A stretch of 64,000 nucleotides of DNA, taken from NCBI RefSeq assembly GCF_009812055.1, contig NZ_WQNH01000010.1:1-64000 (forward strand). Direction: 5' to 3'. Shown here in pieces: positions 8,024-17,648 of this stretch. Numbering within the stretch: the stretch's first letter is position 1; every line of letters begins with the position of its first letter. This DNA comes from Chelativorans xinjiangensis (lineage in GTDB: Bacteria; Pseudomonadota; Alphaproteobacteria; Rhizobiales; Rhizobiaceae). Both the position numbers and the translations under genes were made by a program. The notes under the pieces were generated by a model. The model was not told where the DNA came from. It saw only the letters and a list, made by a program, of their open reading frames with translations, and did no database searches.

Positions 8024-9139
8024 CTAACCACCAATCACGGTCAGTTGGCGTTCGAAACCGCTCAGCGAGCGGCAACCGTCCTCCGTTACGAGAACGTCGT
8101 CCTCGATCCGCACGCCGACCTCGCCCGGCTTGTAGAGCCCCGGTTCGATCGTGATCATCATGCCCGGCACCATTTCTTGGTGATTACCGATCATGACCTG
8201 CGGTGGCTCGTGCACGTCGAGGCCAAGCCCGTGTCCGGTCTTGTGCACGATCAACTCGGCGAACTCGGATTCGGCCAACCGGCCTGTTACAGCGTCATCG
8301 AGCGCATGCAGGCTCATGCCAGGCCGCACGGCGGCGCGCCCCACGGCATTGGCCTCGCGGACCGTTTCGTAGATCTCGCGATGCCGCTCGCTTACACGGC
8401 TGACGAAAAAAGTCCGCGTGATATCCGCGTTGTAGCCGCCCCACGCGGCGCCAAAATCGATGAGCAGCGAGTCGCCGGCGGCAAGCATCCGCTCCACGCT
8501 CGGCGTGCCGTGCGGATCGGCCGAGGCCGGCCCGCTCAGGACGATCGGATCGAAGGCCGCGCCATCGGCGCCGTTCTCCAGCATGGCCGCCAGCAGCTTG
8601 TTCTTGACGGCCACCTCGCTCATACCCGGCCGCACCCATTCGATCACCGCGGCGAGCGCGGCTTCGCTGATCTCGACAGCGCGCTGCATGACGGCGACTT
8701 CATCGTCGTCCTTGCACAGGCGCATTTGCGAGATTTCCGCTTGCGCGTCCACAACCATCACGTTGGCAAGGTTCCGGCGCAGCGCCTCGCTTTCGAAGAC
8801 ACGCATCCTTTGGCCTTCCACGCCCAGGCGCGCACCCCGGATCCTGTCGGCCATCCACACGAAGGCTTTCTCGTAACCGTCCGAGTCCTGCCAGTATTCG
8901 GTTTCGACGTCGGGTGCGAGCGCCTGCCAGCGTGCCCTTTCCAGTATCGGGATGATGGCGTGCTGTGCACCGTCGCGTGAAACGAAGAGAAGGGTCGGAC
9001 GCTCCATGAGATGGAAATGCGCACCAGTCAGATAATAGAGATTGGCGCCCGGGACCATCGCGACGCCGTCGAGCCCTGCCCTGTCCATCGAGTCGATAAG
9101 CCTGGCGAACCGGGCCGACCTGCGTTCCCCGTCAATCAT
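8024..9139 (-). CDS. M24-family metallopeptidase (aminopeptidase P-like)
   Basis: The 371-residue product has a creatinase-like N-terminal domain and a C-terminal pita-bread domain with all five metal ligands: Asp in LLIDFGAAW, Asp in YNADITRTF, His in TGHGLGLDVHEPP, Glu in ITIEPGLY and Glu in VRIEDDVLV. Family members hydrolyse Xaa-Pro peptides or related amide and N-acyl substrates (for example ectoine hydrolase DoeA). Lying between a GntR regulator and a GAF gene, and divergent from a hydantoinase operon, it probably opens or trims an amide intermediate of that pathway. The start ATG has AAGGA upstream. Confidence 0.85.
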   Translation of the reverse strand: MIDGERRSARFARLIDSMDRAGLDGVAMVPGANLYYLTGAHFHLMERPTLLFVSRDGAQHAIIPILERARWQALAPDVETEYWQDSDGYEKAFVWMADRIRGARLGVEGQRMRVFESEALRRNLANVMVVDAQAEISQMRLCKDDDEVAVMQRAVEISEAALAAVIEWVRPGMSEVAVKNKLLAAMLENGADGAAFDPIVLSGPASADPHGTPSVERMLAAGDSLLIDFGAAWGGYNADITRTFFVSRVSERHREIYETVREANAVGRAAVRPGMSLHALDDAVTGRLAESEFAELIVHKTGHGLGLDVHEPPQVMIGNHQEMVPGMMITIEPGLYKPGEVGVRIEDDVLVTEDGCRSLSGFERQLTVIGG

Positions 9140-9143
9140 GCGC

Positions 9144-9902
9144 TCATCCTTGTGAATCGCTTCCCAATGAAAATTTCGAGCCGACCTTCGGCTCCAGCGA
9201 GCGCTGCACTACGCGCAGTTCGGCCATCACGTGCTTGCTCGCCGAGCGTTCTGCAGCACCGGGATCGCCGGCCTCGATGGCATCGATCATCGCCTGATGC
9301 TGTTCGATGCAGTGTCGCTTCTCGGTGTCGTCAAACAGCGGATAGTAGTGCAGTAGATGCATCCGCCGGCCGTAATCCAGCGCAAGGCGGTAGAAATTGC
9401 CGAGGAACTCGTTGCGACCGGCATCCGACACCGCCCGGTGAAAGGCGAGGTCGGCCGCAACGATGGCGTGAACATCATCGCTCTCCAGCGCCGAGAGGTA
9501 ATCGCGCTGGCATTGGCGGATCGTCTCGAGCGTGTCTTCGTTGCGCATCTCGGCGGCCAGCCGGTGGGTCGCGCGCGAAAGAAGCATCACCGCATCCATA
9601 TATTCATGCGCATTGCTCATCGTGTGCGGGGTCACGATGGCGCTTCGATTGGGCAGGAAGGTTACGAGATCCTCGCGCGACAGCATGAGAAGCGCTTCTC
9701 GGATCGGCGTGCGCGACAGGCCAAACCGGTCCGCCAGCGCCACTTCGTCAAGCGCGGTGCCGGGTGCCATGCGCAGCTTCAGGATATCTTCCCGCAGTTC
9801 CTCGTAGACGGCGGTCGAACCGCGTCCGCGCCGCGGTGTCTTGCCGTTGGCATCCCGTTTCGGCTTGCCCCGCCCCTCGTCCGTCCGTGCTTCTGCAGCC
9901 AC
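9144..9902 (-). CDS. GntR-family regulator, FadR/FCD type
   Basis: An N-terminal winged helix (AVYEELREDILKLRMAPGTALDEVALADRFGLSRTPIREALLML) is followed by an FCD ligand-binding domain whose metal-binding pattern is seen in DLAFHRAV and later His residues. I chose the GTG at 9902 because GAGGAG lies seven bases upstream; a TTG at 9971 would add 23 residues with no support. The product is about 252 residues, with a basic N-terminal tail before the winged helix. FCD regulators usually repress catabolic operons and are released by an organic acid or amino-acid-like effector. The gene is divergent from the importer-hydantoinase operon, and a palindrome lies between them. Confidence 0.88.
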   Translation of the reverse strand: MAAEARTDEGRGKPKRDANGKTPRRGRGSTAVYEELREDILKLRMAPGTALDEVALADRFGLSRTPIREALLMLSREDLVTFLPNRSAIVTPHTMSNAHEYMDAVMLLSRATHRLAAEMRNEDTLETIRQCQRDYLSALESDDVHAIVAADLAFHRAVSDAGRNEFLGNFYRLALDYGRRMHLLHYYPLFDDTEKRHCIEQHQAMIDAIEAGDPGAAERSASKHVMAELRVVQRSLEPKVGSKFSLGSDSQG

Positions 9903-10001
9903 CCTCGTCTCCTCATAGCCGCTGATTGTGCATTCCCGATTCGGTCGGCAACCGTTCTGCACGGCTCGCAAACAATGTCAAAATTCTAATTGCATAAAGT
10001 T

Positions 10002-10012
10002 TGTATTATACA
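10002..10012. promoter_or_regulatory. Probable GntR operator in the divergent promoter region
   Basis: TGTATTATACA is a perfect palindrome around a central T in an AT-rich 95-bp spacer between the GntR gene and the importer operon. Short TTGTAT/ATACAA palindromes are typical FCD-type GntR operators. The same stretch could supply a -10 element (TATTAT), so binding would block transcription. Confidence 0.45.
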
Positions 10013-10067
10013 TACGATTAATCGTCCAGAGGGAAGTGACTGAGGTTCAGCTAAGAGGAGAACGCTG

Positions 10068-11072
10068 ATGCTGAAGAAGTTCCATATGTTGACGGCGGCC
10101 GCCGCGCTCGGACTTGCGGCCTTTACCAATACCGCCGCATCGCAGGATCAGGAGTGGAAGGTGGCCTTCTTCGCCTCTTCCGCCCAGAACGGTTTCAATC
10201 AGGCCGTCTACGAAGGAATCAAGAACAAGGCGCAGGAGCTCGGCAACGTCGAGACGGCGATCTATGACGGCCAGTTCGACGCCGCGCAGCAGTACAGCCA
10301 GATAGAAGACGTGCTCGCCAGCGGCGAGTTCGACGGCTTCATCGTCGTGCCAAACGATACGGTCGGTATTGCCGGTGTGGTCGAGATGGTTGCCGAGACG
10401 GGCAAGCCCCTCGCCACCGCTCTGTTCCCCATCGGGTCGGACCTGTCGCAGCTTGAGCCGCAGGTGCCGGGCGTGACGACCACCGTTGCCGGCCCGCCAG
10501 CCGACGGCGCGCGCAAGCAGGCCGAGGATGTGGTCGAATACTGTGCCGACAAGAACCCGTGCAACGTAGTCATCATCGTCGGCCAGCGCATCTTCCCCTT
10601 CGACAATCTGCGCTACGAAGCTTATCGCGAAGTGCTCGACCAGCACGACAACATTGAAGTGGTGGCGACCGGCGAAGGCAACTACGATCCCGACAAGTCG
10701 CTGACCGCGATGCAGGACATCCTGCAGGCCAACAGCAACGTCGACGTGGTCCTCACCAACGCCGACCAGCACCTCATCGGCGTGGAGATTGCGCTCGAGG
10801 CAGCCGGATACGACGTGCCGGAAGTCTACCTTTCCGGCGGCGGCGCGGCATCCGTGGCGGTCAATGCGATCCGAGAGGGTCGTTGGGACGTCACACTCGC
10901 CCATTTCCCCGTTTCCATGGGCGAGTATGCGCTTGACGCGGTTGTCCAGGCGCTGAAGGGCGAAACGCCCCCGAGCGTCATCAACATGGACGAGGTCGGC
11001 CCGGTTCCTCCGCTCGTCAATGCCAAGGTCCTCGAAGAGCACCCCGACTTCGAGGGCGAGTGGGCGCAGTAG
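10068..11072 (+). CDS. ABC transporter periplasmic binding protein, ribose/sugar type
   Basis: The 334-residue protein starts with a Sec signal peptide (MLKKFHMLTAAAALGLAAFTNTAAS) and has the type I periplasmic binding fold of the RbsB group: KVAFFASSAQNGFNQAVYEGI and later VDVVLTNADQHLIGV. It is preceded by a good ribosome site (AAGAGGAGAAC). It feeds the permease and double ATPase downstream. The hydantoinase A and B genes lie between binding protein and ATPase, so the ligand is likely their substrate, probably a cyclic amide or amino-acid derivative rather than a sugar. That assignment is inferred from context. Confidence 0.85.
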   Translation: MLKKFHMLTAAAALGLAAFTNTAASQDQEWKVAFFASSAQNGFNQAVYEGIKNKAQELGNVETAIYDGQFDAAQQYSQIEDVLASGEFDGFIVVPNDTVGIAGVVEMVAETGKPLATALFPIGSDLSQLEPQVPGVTTTVAGPPADGARKQAEDVVEYCADKNPCNVVIIVGQRIFPFDNLRYEAYREVLDQHDNIEVVATGEGNYDPDKSLTAMQDILQANSNVDVVLTNADQHLIGVEIALEAAGYDVPEVYLSGGGAASVAVNAIREGRWDVTLAHFPVSMGEYALDAVVQALKGETPPSVINMDEVGPVPPLVNAKVLEEHPDFEGEWAQ

Positions 11073-11084
11073 CATTCATGACCG

Positions 11085-11115
11085 GTTCCGGCCCGGCGCG
11101 CGCCGTGGCCGGAAC
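11085..11115 (+). promoter_or_regulatory. Strong intercistronic hairpin after the binding-protein gene
   Basis: GTTCCGGCC at 11085-11093 pairs perfectly with GGCCGGAAC at 11107-11115, and the loop contains a further CGGCG/GCCG pairing. No T-run follows. Its place between a binding protein and the next gene suggests mRNA protection or partial termination that keeps binding protein in excess. Confidence 0.75.
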
Positions 11116-11143
11116 AAACCAATTCCCATTGTGGAGGTAAGAT

Positions 11144-13165
11144 GTGGCGGGCAAGTCCTATCGCGTATCCGCGGACATTGGCGGAACATTCACCGATCTC
11201 GTATTTCAGGACGCCGAGACCGGCCTGTGCGAGGCGCACAAGGTCCTTTCCACGCCCGAAAACCCCGCTCTGGCGGTGATCGAGGGCCTTAAGGAGCACC
11301 TTCCCGAAGACGCCGAGACTGCCTTCTTCGTGCACGGCACGACCGTCGGGCTGAACGCGGTTCTCACCCGGCGAGGCGCCCGCGTCGCCCTCTTGACGAC
11401 ACGGAACTACCGCGACGTCTATACGATCCAGGGCAACGACCGCGGCGAAATCTTCTCCATCCACTGGCGCAAGCCGAAGCCGCTCGCCGAAATTCCCGAC
11501 ACCTTCACGGTCAACGAGCGCATCAACGCTAAGGGCGAAGTCGAAACGTCGCTCGACACCGGTGAGTTGGACGCGCTGGTCGAGGCGGTCGGGCGCAGAG
11601 GCTACGAAGCCATCGCCATCTGCCTCCTCTTTGCCTTCATGAATCCGGCCCATGAACTGGCCGCTGAAGCTTATCTGAGAGAGAGGCTTCCAGGTATTTC
11701 CATCACGCTTTCGCACAAGGTCTCGCCAGAGTGGCGAGAATATGCGCGCACATCGACCACGGTGATGGACGCCTATGCCGCGCCCGTGGTGAGGCGCTAT
11801 TTGGACACGCTGGTCGACAATCTCGCCTCAACGCTTCCTGATGGCGGTCAGCTCCACGTCATGAAGTCCAATGGCGGTGCCATGACGGCGGCGGCGGCCA
11901 CGGAGAACCCACTTCAGACGCTACTCTCCGGGCCGGTCGGCGGCACCATCGGCGGCCGCAAAATTGCAGAGACCGTCGGCAGGCCCAACCTCATCTGTGT
12001 CGACATGGGCGGCACGTCCTTCGATGCCAGCCTCATCATCGACGGCGAGCCGTCTTCTTCCAACGAGGCTGAACTGGAAGGATTACCGATCCAGATGTCG
12101 GTGGTCGACATCCACGTGATTGGCGCTGGCGGCGGCTCCATTGCCTGGCAGGAAGCCGGCGCCGTGCGGGTCGGACCTCAATCGGCAGGTTCGGTGCCAG
12201 GCCCCGCCTGCTATGGCCGCGGCGGCACCGAACCGACTGTGAGTGACGCCAACCTCGTTCTGGGACGCCTCGACTCGTCCAACTTCGCCGGCGGCTCCAT
12301 GAGCCTCGATCGCGACAAGGCAAAGGCGGCCGTAAGTGAGCTGGGGCGGGATTTCGGTTTGTCGACCGAAGAAATGGCGCAGGGGATAATCGACATCATC
12401 AACGCCAAGATGGCCGACGCGATCCGCACCATCACGATTCGGCGCGGCATCGATCCGCGCGATTTCGCACTGGTTGCCTATGGCGGCGCGAGCCCGGCCC
12501 AGGCGGCCGCGCTCGCCGCGCAGCTCGACATCACGGAAGTGATCGTCCCGGTCATGCCGGGCGCGTTCTCGGCCTGGGGCATGCTGCACACTGACGTGCG
12601 CCACGACTTCAAGATGACCTACTACGGTTTCTGGGACCAGATCGACAGCAAGGACCTAGCCGAGAAGTTCAGCCAGCTCGAGGTGGAAGGTCGCGACTAT
12701 CTGCACAAGGAGGGCTTCCACGACGCCGGCGTCTCCTTCGAGCGCTTCGCCGACTTCCGCTATCACGGCCAGGAATACGTGCTGACGATCCCGGTGCCGG
12801 GTGGCGATATCGACATGGCTGCCGTGCGCACGTCCTTCGATGAGGCCTACGACCGCCAATATGGCCATTCGAGCCCGGAGGCCGCAGTGGAGGTCGCCAA
12901 TTTGCGCGTCGCCGCGCTCGGCAAGCTCGAGCGCCCCGGCATTCCCGACCCCATGGTCGAGCCGCAATCAGTCCCGGGCAGCCGCAAGGTCTATTTCGGC
13001 GGCACCGAGCACGATACGGCCATATTGCAGCGTGCCGCCCTTCCCGTCGGGGAGATGGTTGAGGGACCGGCGATTATCGAGGAGCCGACGGCGACGACGC
13101 TCGTGCCGGTCGGCTGGCGAACCGAGGTGATCGCCGGTGGACACCTTCTGCTTTCGCGCGGCTGA
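11144..13165 (+). CDS. Hydantoinase/oxoprolinase family protein, subunit A type
   Basis: The 673-residue product begins with the ATP-binding motif SADIGGTFTDLVF and has FFVHGTTVGLNAVLTRRGARVALLTT. A second actin-like phosphate motif follows in VDMGGTSFDASL, then GAGGGSIAW. These are the signatures of HyuA, the ATP-using subunit of N-methylhydantoinase, 5-oxoprolinase and acetone/acetophenone carboxylases. GTG at 11144 is the start: GGAGG lies six bases upstream, and the overlapping ATG at 11142 is in another frame. It works with the B subunit encoded 14 bases downstream. The exact ring or carbonyl substrate cannot be read from sequence. Confidence 0.88.
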   Translation: MAGKSYRVSADIGGTFTDLVFQDAETGLCEAHKVLSTPENPALAVIEGLKEHLPEDAETAFFVHGTTVGLNAVLTRRGARVALLTTRNYRDVYTIQGNDRGEIFSIHWRKPKPLAEIPDTFTVNERINAKGEVETSLDTGELDALVEAVGRRGYEAIAICLLFAFMNPAHELAAEAYLRERLPGISITLSHKVSPEWREYARTSTTVMDAYAAPVVRRYLDTLVDNLASTLPDGGQLHVMKSNGGAMTAAAATENPLQTLLSGPVGGTIGGRKIAETVGRPNLICVDMGGTSFDASLIIDGEPSSSNEAELEGLPIQMSVVDIHVIGAGGGSIAWQEAGAVRVGPQSAGSVPGPACYGRGGTEPTVSDANLVLGRLDSSNFAGGSMSLDRDKAKAAVSELGRDFGLSTEEMAQGIIDIINAKMADAIRTITIRRGIDPRDFALVAYGGASPAQAAALAAQLDITEVIVPVMPGAFSAWGMLHTDVRHDFKMTYYGFWDQIDSKDLAEKFSQLEVEGRDYLHKEGFHDAGVSFERFADFRYHGQEYVLTIPVPGGDIDMAAVRTSFDEAYDRQYGHSSPEAAVEVANLRVAALGKLERPGIPDPMVEPQSVPGSRKVYFGGTEHDTAILQRAALPVGEMVEGPAIIEEPTATTLVPVGWRTEVIAGGHLLLSRG

Positions 13166-13179
13166 GAGGAGAGACGACC

Positions 13180-14904
13180 ATGACCAAGGTAAAGGCCGAT
13201 CCGATCACCACCGAGGTGGTGCGCAACTTCGTCATCTCCTGCGCGCAGGACATGAACGCCGCCCTTTGGCGCTCCGCCTTCTCGGCGATCATCTACGAGG
13301 GCCGCGACAGCGCCGTCGCACTGCTAGACGAGCACGGCAACATGCTCGGCCAGTCGACCGGCGTGCCGCTCTTCGTCGGCGCCATCGATGCCTGCGTCAA
13401 GCTCGTGCTGGAGCGCTACGGCGACGACATCCATCCCGGCGACATCTTCATCCTCAACGACTCCTATCTCCAGGGCACCCATCTCCACGACATCACCGCC
13501 ATCGGCCCCATGTTCTACAAGGGCGAGCTTGTGGGTTTCGGTGCCGCCCGGGCGCACTGGCAGGACATCGGCGCCATCGATCCGGGCTCCACAATGGGCT
13601 CCACCTCGATCTTTCACGAGGGCCTGCGTCTCGGACCGACGCGCATTGTCAGCCGCTTCAAACCCATCCCCGAATGGTACGATCTCTTGACCCGCAATAC
13701 GCGGCTGAAGGACATGACGATTGGCGATCTCAACGCGCAGATCACCTCGATCCGCACCGGCGAGCGGCGCCTTGGCCAGATACTCGACCGCATCGGCCCC
13801 GACGTCTACCGCGCCGCCTGCGCTGACATCTTCGAGCAGGCACGGCTGCTCGACCGCGAGGCGATCGGCGCACTGAAGAATGGCACCTACTACCGCGAGG
13901 GCTATCTCGATGACGACGGTGTCGGCACCGAGCCGGTGAAGGTGGCTTTGCGTCTGACCATCGAAGGCGAGAAGATGATCATCGACCTGGAAGGCTCGTC
14001 CGGCCCCGTCGAAGGCTCGATCAATTGCGGCGCGGTGCAGACACAGTCGCTGCTGCGCTTGGCCTACAAGACGATGATCAACCCCGACCGGGCGATCACC
14101 GGCGGCTCCTTTTCGACCATGGAAGTCCGCATCCCCGAAAAATGCATGTTCAACGCCAAGGAGCCGGCCGCCTGTGAATGGTACTTCACCGGCCTTGGCC
14201 TGCTCGCCGATCTCATGATTTCCTGTCTCAGCGAAGCCATGCCCGAAAAGGCCACGGCCGCGCACTACGGCGATTCCATGGTCGCGGCATTCTTCGACAT
14301 GGACCCTGACCGTGGCCAGTGGATCTCGGTCGAGCCGACGGCCGGCGGTTGGGGCGGCACCGTGGGAGGCGATGGCGAGAGCGCGTTGATCAACCTCGTC
14401 AATGGCGGCTTCAGGAACCTTCCCGCCGAGGTCTACGAGACCAAGTTCCCCGTGCGCGTCGAGGAATTCTCCTTGCGCACGGATTCGGGCGGTGCGGGGC
14501 GCTGGCGCGGCGGCTGCGGCGTCGTACGCAGCTATCGCCTTCTTGAGGATTGCTTTGCCGCATTGTGGTTCGAGCGCTCCAAGACGCCGGCTTGGGGCAT
14601 CATGGGCGGCGCCGAGGGCAAAGGGCCGGACAACGATATCCTGCTTCCCGACGGCACCGTCGAGAAGCCGCTCAAGATGCGTGCCCGGCATTTCCCGAAG
14701 GGAACGCTGGTCGTTACACGCACCGGCGGTGGTGGCGGATACGGCAATCCCCGGGCAAGGCCGGCGGAAGAAGTGCTGGCCGACGTGGCCAGCGGTCTCG
14801 TGTCGCGCGACGTGGCTTGGGAGGTCTACGGTGTGGCCGTCGGCGACGACTACACAATCGACCAGTCCCGTACCGAGCCCAGATCCAAGCAGGTCTACGC
14901 GTGA
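13180..14904 (+). CDS. Hydantoinase/oxoprolinase family protein, subunit B type
   Basis: The 574-residue product starts DPITTEVVRNFVIS and carries family landmarks: SAIIYEGRDSAVALLDEHGN, GDIFILNDSYLQGTHLHD (metal-site region), a conserved LEGSSGPVEGSINC segment, EPTAGGWGG, and the closing TRTGGGGGYGNP. HyuB forms the complex with HyuA that cleaves or carboxylates the phosphorylated substrate. An AGAGGAGAG ribosome site precedes the ATG. Length and motifs indicate an intact gene. In this operon it lies between HyuA and the importer ATPase, tying uptake and catabolism together. Confidence 0.88.
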   Translation: MTKVKADPITTEVVRNFVISCAQDMNAALWRSAFSAIIYEGRDSAVALLDEHGNMLGQSTGVPLFVGAIDACVKLVLERYGDDIHPGDIFILNDSYLQGTHLHDITAIGPMFYKGELVGFGAARAHWQDIGAIDPGSTMGSTSIFHEGLRLGPTRIVSRFKPIPEWYDLLTRNTRLKDMTIGDLNAQITSIRTGERRLGQILDRIGPDVYRAACADIFEQARLLDREAIGALKNGTYYREGYLDDDGVGTEPVKVALRLTIEGEKMIIDLEGSSGPVEGSINCGAVQTQSLLRLAYKTMINPDRAITGGSFSTMEVRIPEKCMFNAKEPAACEWYFTGLGLLADLMISCLSEAMPEKATAAHYGDSMVAAFFDMDPDRGQWISVEPTAGGWGGTVGGDGESALINLVNGGFRNLPAEVYETKFPVRVEEFSLRTDSGGAGRWRGGCGVVRSYRLLEDCFAALWFERSKTPAWGIMGGAEGKGPDNDILLPDGTVEKPLKMRARHFPKGTLVVTRTGGGGGYGNPRARPAEEVLADVASGLVSRDVAWEVYGVAVGDDYTIDQSRTEPRSKQVYA

Positions 14905-14926
14905 ATAAGGGGGCATACGCCATACC

Positions 14927-16573
14927 GTGTGCAGTAATGTTGGGCTAAGCTTGCAGGGTGTTCCTTCCGTGGAGACACGCGACGACCTCATGGCAATCGG
15001 CAAAATCGCAGCCACCGACACTGCAATAGCCGACGCGGGCCGACCGCCCGCGCATCCCTATGTGCGGCTCTCCGGCGTATCCAAATCCTTTTCCGGTGTC
15101 ACCGTGCTGCGCGACATCGATATCGACTTCATGCCGGGCGAAATCCACGGGCTCATCGGCGAGAACGGCGCCGGCAAGTCCACGGTCGGCAAGATCGTCG
15201 GCGGATACTATTCGCGCACCACAGGTGAGATCGAAGCCTTCGGCGAGAGGGTCGGCCACTGGGAGCCGCCGCTGGCGCTGGCCAGCGGCATCGCCATGAT
15301 GCATCAGGAACTGCAGCTCGTTCCCGAACTCTCGGTCGCGGAGAACGTATTCCTTGGTATCGAACACAGCCGCGCCGGGCTGCTTGCGCGCAACGAGGAG
15401 GACCGTCATCGGGCCGTCGCCGCCTTTGCCGGCTTCGATCTCGATCCGTCCGCGCCGGCCGGCTCGCTGAGCATCGCCGACCAGCAGAAGGTCGAGATCA
15501 TGCGCGCCCTGGCGCGTGAGGCGAAGGTGATCGTCATGGACGAGCCGACCTCCTCGCTCACCGCCGACGAAGCCGAACGCCTGCACGAGGTCATGCGCCG
15601 ACTGAAGGAACGCGGCTGCACCATCATCTACGTGTCGCATTTTCTCGATCATGTGCTCGACGTGTGCGACACGATCACAGTCATGCGCGACGGCGCCGTC
15701 ATCCGCACTGCGGCGGCTGCCGACGAAACGAAGGAGTCTCTCGTCGCCGCAATGATCGGCCGGGCCAATGCGGAGGTGACCTATCCAGATCGCCCGCCCA
15801 TGCCGGCGCGGACCGGAACGCCCAGGCTGAGGGTTCGCGGCCTGACGACCGAAACCGGACTGCACGACATCTCCTTCGATCTTTATCCTGGAGAGATTCT
15901 GGGTCTGGTAGGGCTGGTCGGCAGCGGACGGACCGAGATTGCACGCGCCATCTTCGGTGCCGACTCCGCGATTTCCGGAGAAGTGCTTCTCGACGGCGAT
16001 TCCTATGCACAGCGCTCCCCGCATGAATCGATCAGGCGCGGCCTTGCGATGGTACCGGAAGATCGCCGCAAGGAGGGGCTGGTCCTCACCCAGCCGGTGC
16101 GGCCCAACATGACGCTCCCCTACCTGGCGTCCTTTGCCAAGTACGGCCTTGTAGAAAGCGGCCGGGAAAGAAGCAGCGTGAGGCGCTCCATCGACTATCT
16201 CGGTGTGCTTCCGGCCAGGATCGACGGCGAAGTGGCGAATTTATCGGGCGGCAACCAGCAGAAGGTCGTGCTCGGCAAATGGATCATGCGTGATCCAAAG
16301 TTGGTGATCCTCGACGAGCCGAGCCGCGGCGTGGATATCGGCGCCCGGCGGCGCATCCACGAATTTGTTGGCGAGACGGCGCGGCGGGGCGCTGCGGTTC
16401 TCGTGATCTCATCCGAGATCGAGGAAGTCATGGGTCTCGCCCACCGCGCCTGCATGGTGTCCGAGGGCCGTATGATTGGCGAGTTCGATCCTGCCGAAAC
16501 GAATGTGGATGCGGTCCTGTGGCAGCTTTTTCAGGCGCAGGGAAAGCAGGACGAAGCCAAAAGGGAAATATGA
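14927..16573 (+). CDS. Sugar-type ABC transporter double ATPase (RbsA-like)
   Basis: Two ABC cassettes lie in one chain of about 548 residues. The first has Walker A GENGAGKST, a signature-like LSIADQQKVEIMRALA and Walker B VIVMDEPTSSL. The second has the degenerate Walker A GLVGSGRTE, the signature LSGGNQQKVVLGKW and Walker B LVILDEPSRGVD. This degenerate second site is normal for CUT2 ribose/xylose importers. It energises the permease encoded next. The start is uncertain: GTG 14927 is the longest frame, while ATG 14990 begins nearer the conserved VRLSGVSKSF. Confidence 0.9.
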   Translation: MCSNVGLSLQGVPSVETRDDLMAIGKIAATDTAIADAGRPPAHPYVRLSGVSKSFSGVTVLRDIDIDFMPGEIHGLIGENGAGKSTVGKIVGGYYSRTTGEIEAFGERVGHWEPPLALASGIAMMHQELQLVPELSVAENVFLGIEHSRAGLLARNEEDRHRAVAAFAGFDLDPSAPAGSLSIADQQKVEIMRALAREAKVIVMDEPTSSLTADEAERLHEVMRRLKERGCTIIYVSHFLDHVLDVCDTITVMRDGAVIRTAAAADETKESLVAAMIGRANAEVTYPDRPPMPARTGTPRLRVRGLTTETGLHDISFDLYPGEILGLVGLVGSGRTEIARAIFGADSAISGEVLLDGDSYAQRSPHESIRRGLAMVPEDRRKEGLVLTQPVRPNMTLPYLASFAKYGLVESGRERSSVRRSIDYLGVLPARIDGEVANLSGGNQQKVVLGKWIMRDPKLVILDEPSRGVDIGARRRIHEFVGETARRGAAVLVISSEIEEVMGLAHRACMVSEGRMIGEFDPAETNVDAVLWQLFQAQGKQDEAKREI

Positions 16574-17550
16574 GCATGAGCGGAAACGCTGCCGCGATGA
16601 AGGAAAGGTCCGGTCTCGGTGCAGCCTCGGTGGCCCGACTCTTCCAGAGCTACGCGGTCGCCATCATGATCCTGGTCCTGATCGTGCTCCTCAGCTTCCT
16701 AAGCGATTCCTTTCTGACGGTCAGAAACCTCGTCAATATTCTCAACCAGAACACGCCACTCGCCATCATGGCGGCGGCCATGACGTTGGTGATCATCAGC
16801 GGTGGATTCGACCTGTCGGTGGCGGCGATTTTTGCCGTCGGCAGTGTTGTGGCGGCCACGCTTGCCCTGCACGTCCATCCGTTGGCTGGCCTGCTGGCGG
16901 CTCCGCTTGTCGGCATGGCGCTGGGCTTCATCAACGGCATCACGATCACGGCGTTGAGAATCCATTCATTTCTGGCCACACTTGCCACAGGCCTCGTTTA
17001 TCGCGGCATCGCGATCCTGATTACGGGCGGCACGCTGGTGCCGGTGCGCATAGACGCATTCACCTGGCTCGGGCGCGAGCGGATTGGCCCGATTTACATT
17101 GCCGTCATCGTGCTGATCGTATTCGCCATCCTGCTGACGATTCTGCTCAACCGCTCCACGCTCGGGCGCAAAATCCTCGCTGTCGGTGGCAATGAGGAGG
17201 CGGCCATCTTGTCGGGCATCCGCACCCGCCGCATCAAGATCATTGCCTTTTCGATCAACGGGCTGGCTGCCGGGCTTGCCGCCGCGATCGCCACCTCGCG
17301 CATCTCGATGGGTCAGGCGACAGCCGGCATGGGCATGGAGCTGGAGGCGATTGCCGCCGTCATCATCGGCGGCACCAGCATCTATGGCGGCCAGGGCGCC
17401 ATATGGCGTTCGATTGCGGGCGTAATGATGCTTGCGCTTGTCAGCAACGGCTTCAACATCCTCAACGCCGATCCCTTCTACAAGGATCTGGCAACCGGGC
17501 TGATCATCGTGGCTGCGGTCGCCATAAGCGCCAGCGGGAGGAGGCGCTAG
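16570..17550 (+). CDS. Sugar-type ABC transporter permease (RbsC-like)
   Basis: About 326 residues with eight to ten hydrophobic segments and the CUT2 permease hallmarks NILNQNTPLAIMAAAMTLVII, SGGFDLSVAAIFAVGSVVAA, GGNEEAAILSGI (coupling loop) and IIGGTSIYGGQGAIWRSIAG. ATG 16570 overlaps the ATPase stop (ATGA) and follows a purine-rich AAAGGGAAAT. It forms the inner-membrane channel for the compound captured by the binding protein at 10068. It is the last gene of the operon; a hairpin follows at 17608. Confidence 0.9.
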   Translation: MSMSGNAAAMKERSGLGAASVARLFQSYAVAIMILVLIVLLSFLSDSFLTVRNLVNILNQNTPLAIMAAAMTLVIISGGFDLSVAAIFAVGSVVAATLALHVHPLAGLLAAPLVGMALGFINGITITALRIHSFLATLATGLVYRGIAILITGGTLVPVRIDAFTWLGRERIGPIYIAVIVLIVFAILLTILLNRSTLGRKILAVGGNEEAAILSGIRTRRIKIIAFSINGLAAGLAAAIATSRISMGQATAGMGMELEAIAAVIIGGTSIYGGQGAIWRSIAGVMMLALVSNGFNILNADPFYKDLATGLIIVAAVAISASGRRR

Positions 17551-17607
17551 CGGCTTGCACCGCCAACCAAACTTGCGTGGCCAGCGATATATCTCTTTGA
17601 CGCGGTC

Positions 17608-17648
17608 GGGCCGGCAGCGTGAATGTAACATCTGCATGCTGCCGGCCC
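17608..17648. terminator. Likely bidirectional terminator
   Basis: GGGCCGGCAGC at 17608-17618 and GCTGCCGGCCC at 17638-17648 form a perfect 11-bp stem with a 19-base loop. It lies after the permease gene on the plus strand and immediately after the TAA of the short minus-strand frame, so it can serve two convergent units. The T-run is poor (TTAT), so efficiency is uncertain. Confidence 0.6.
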
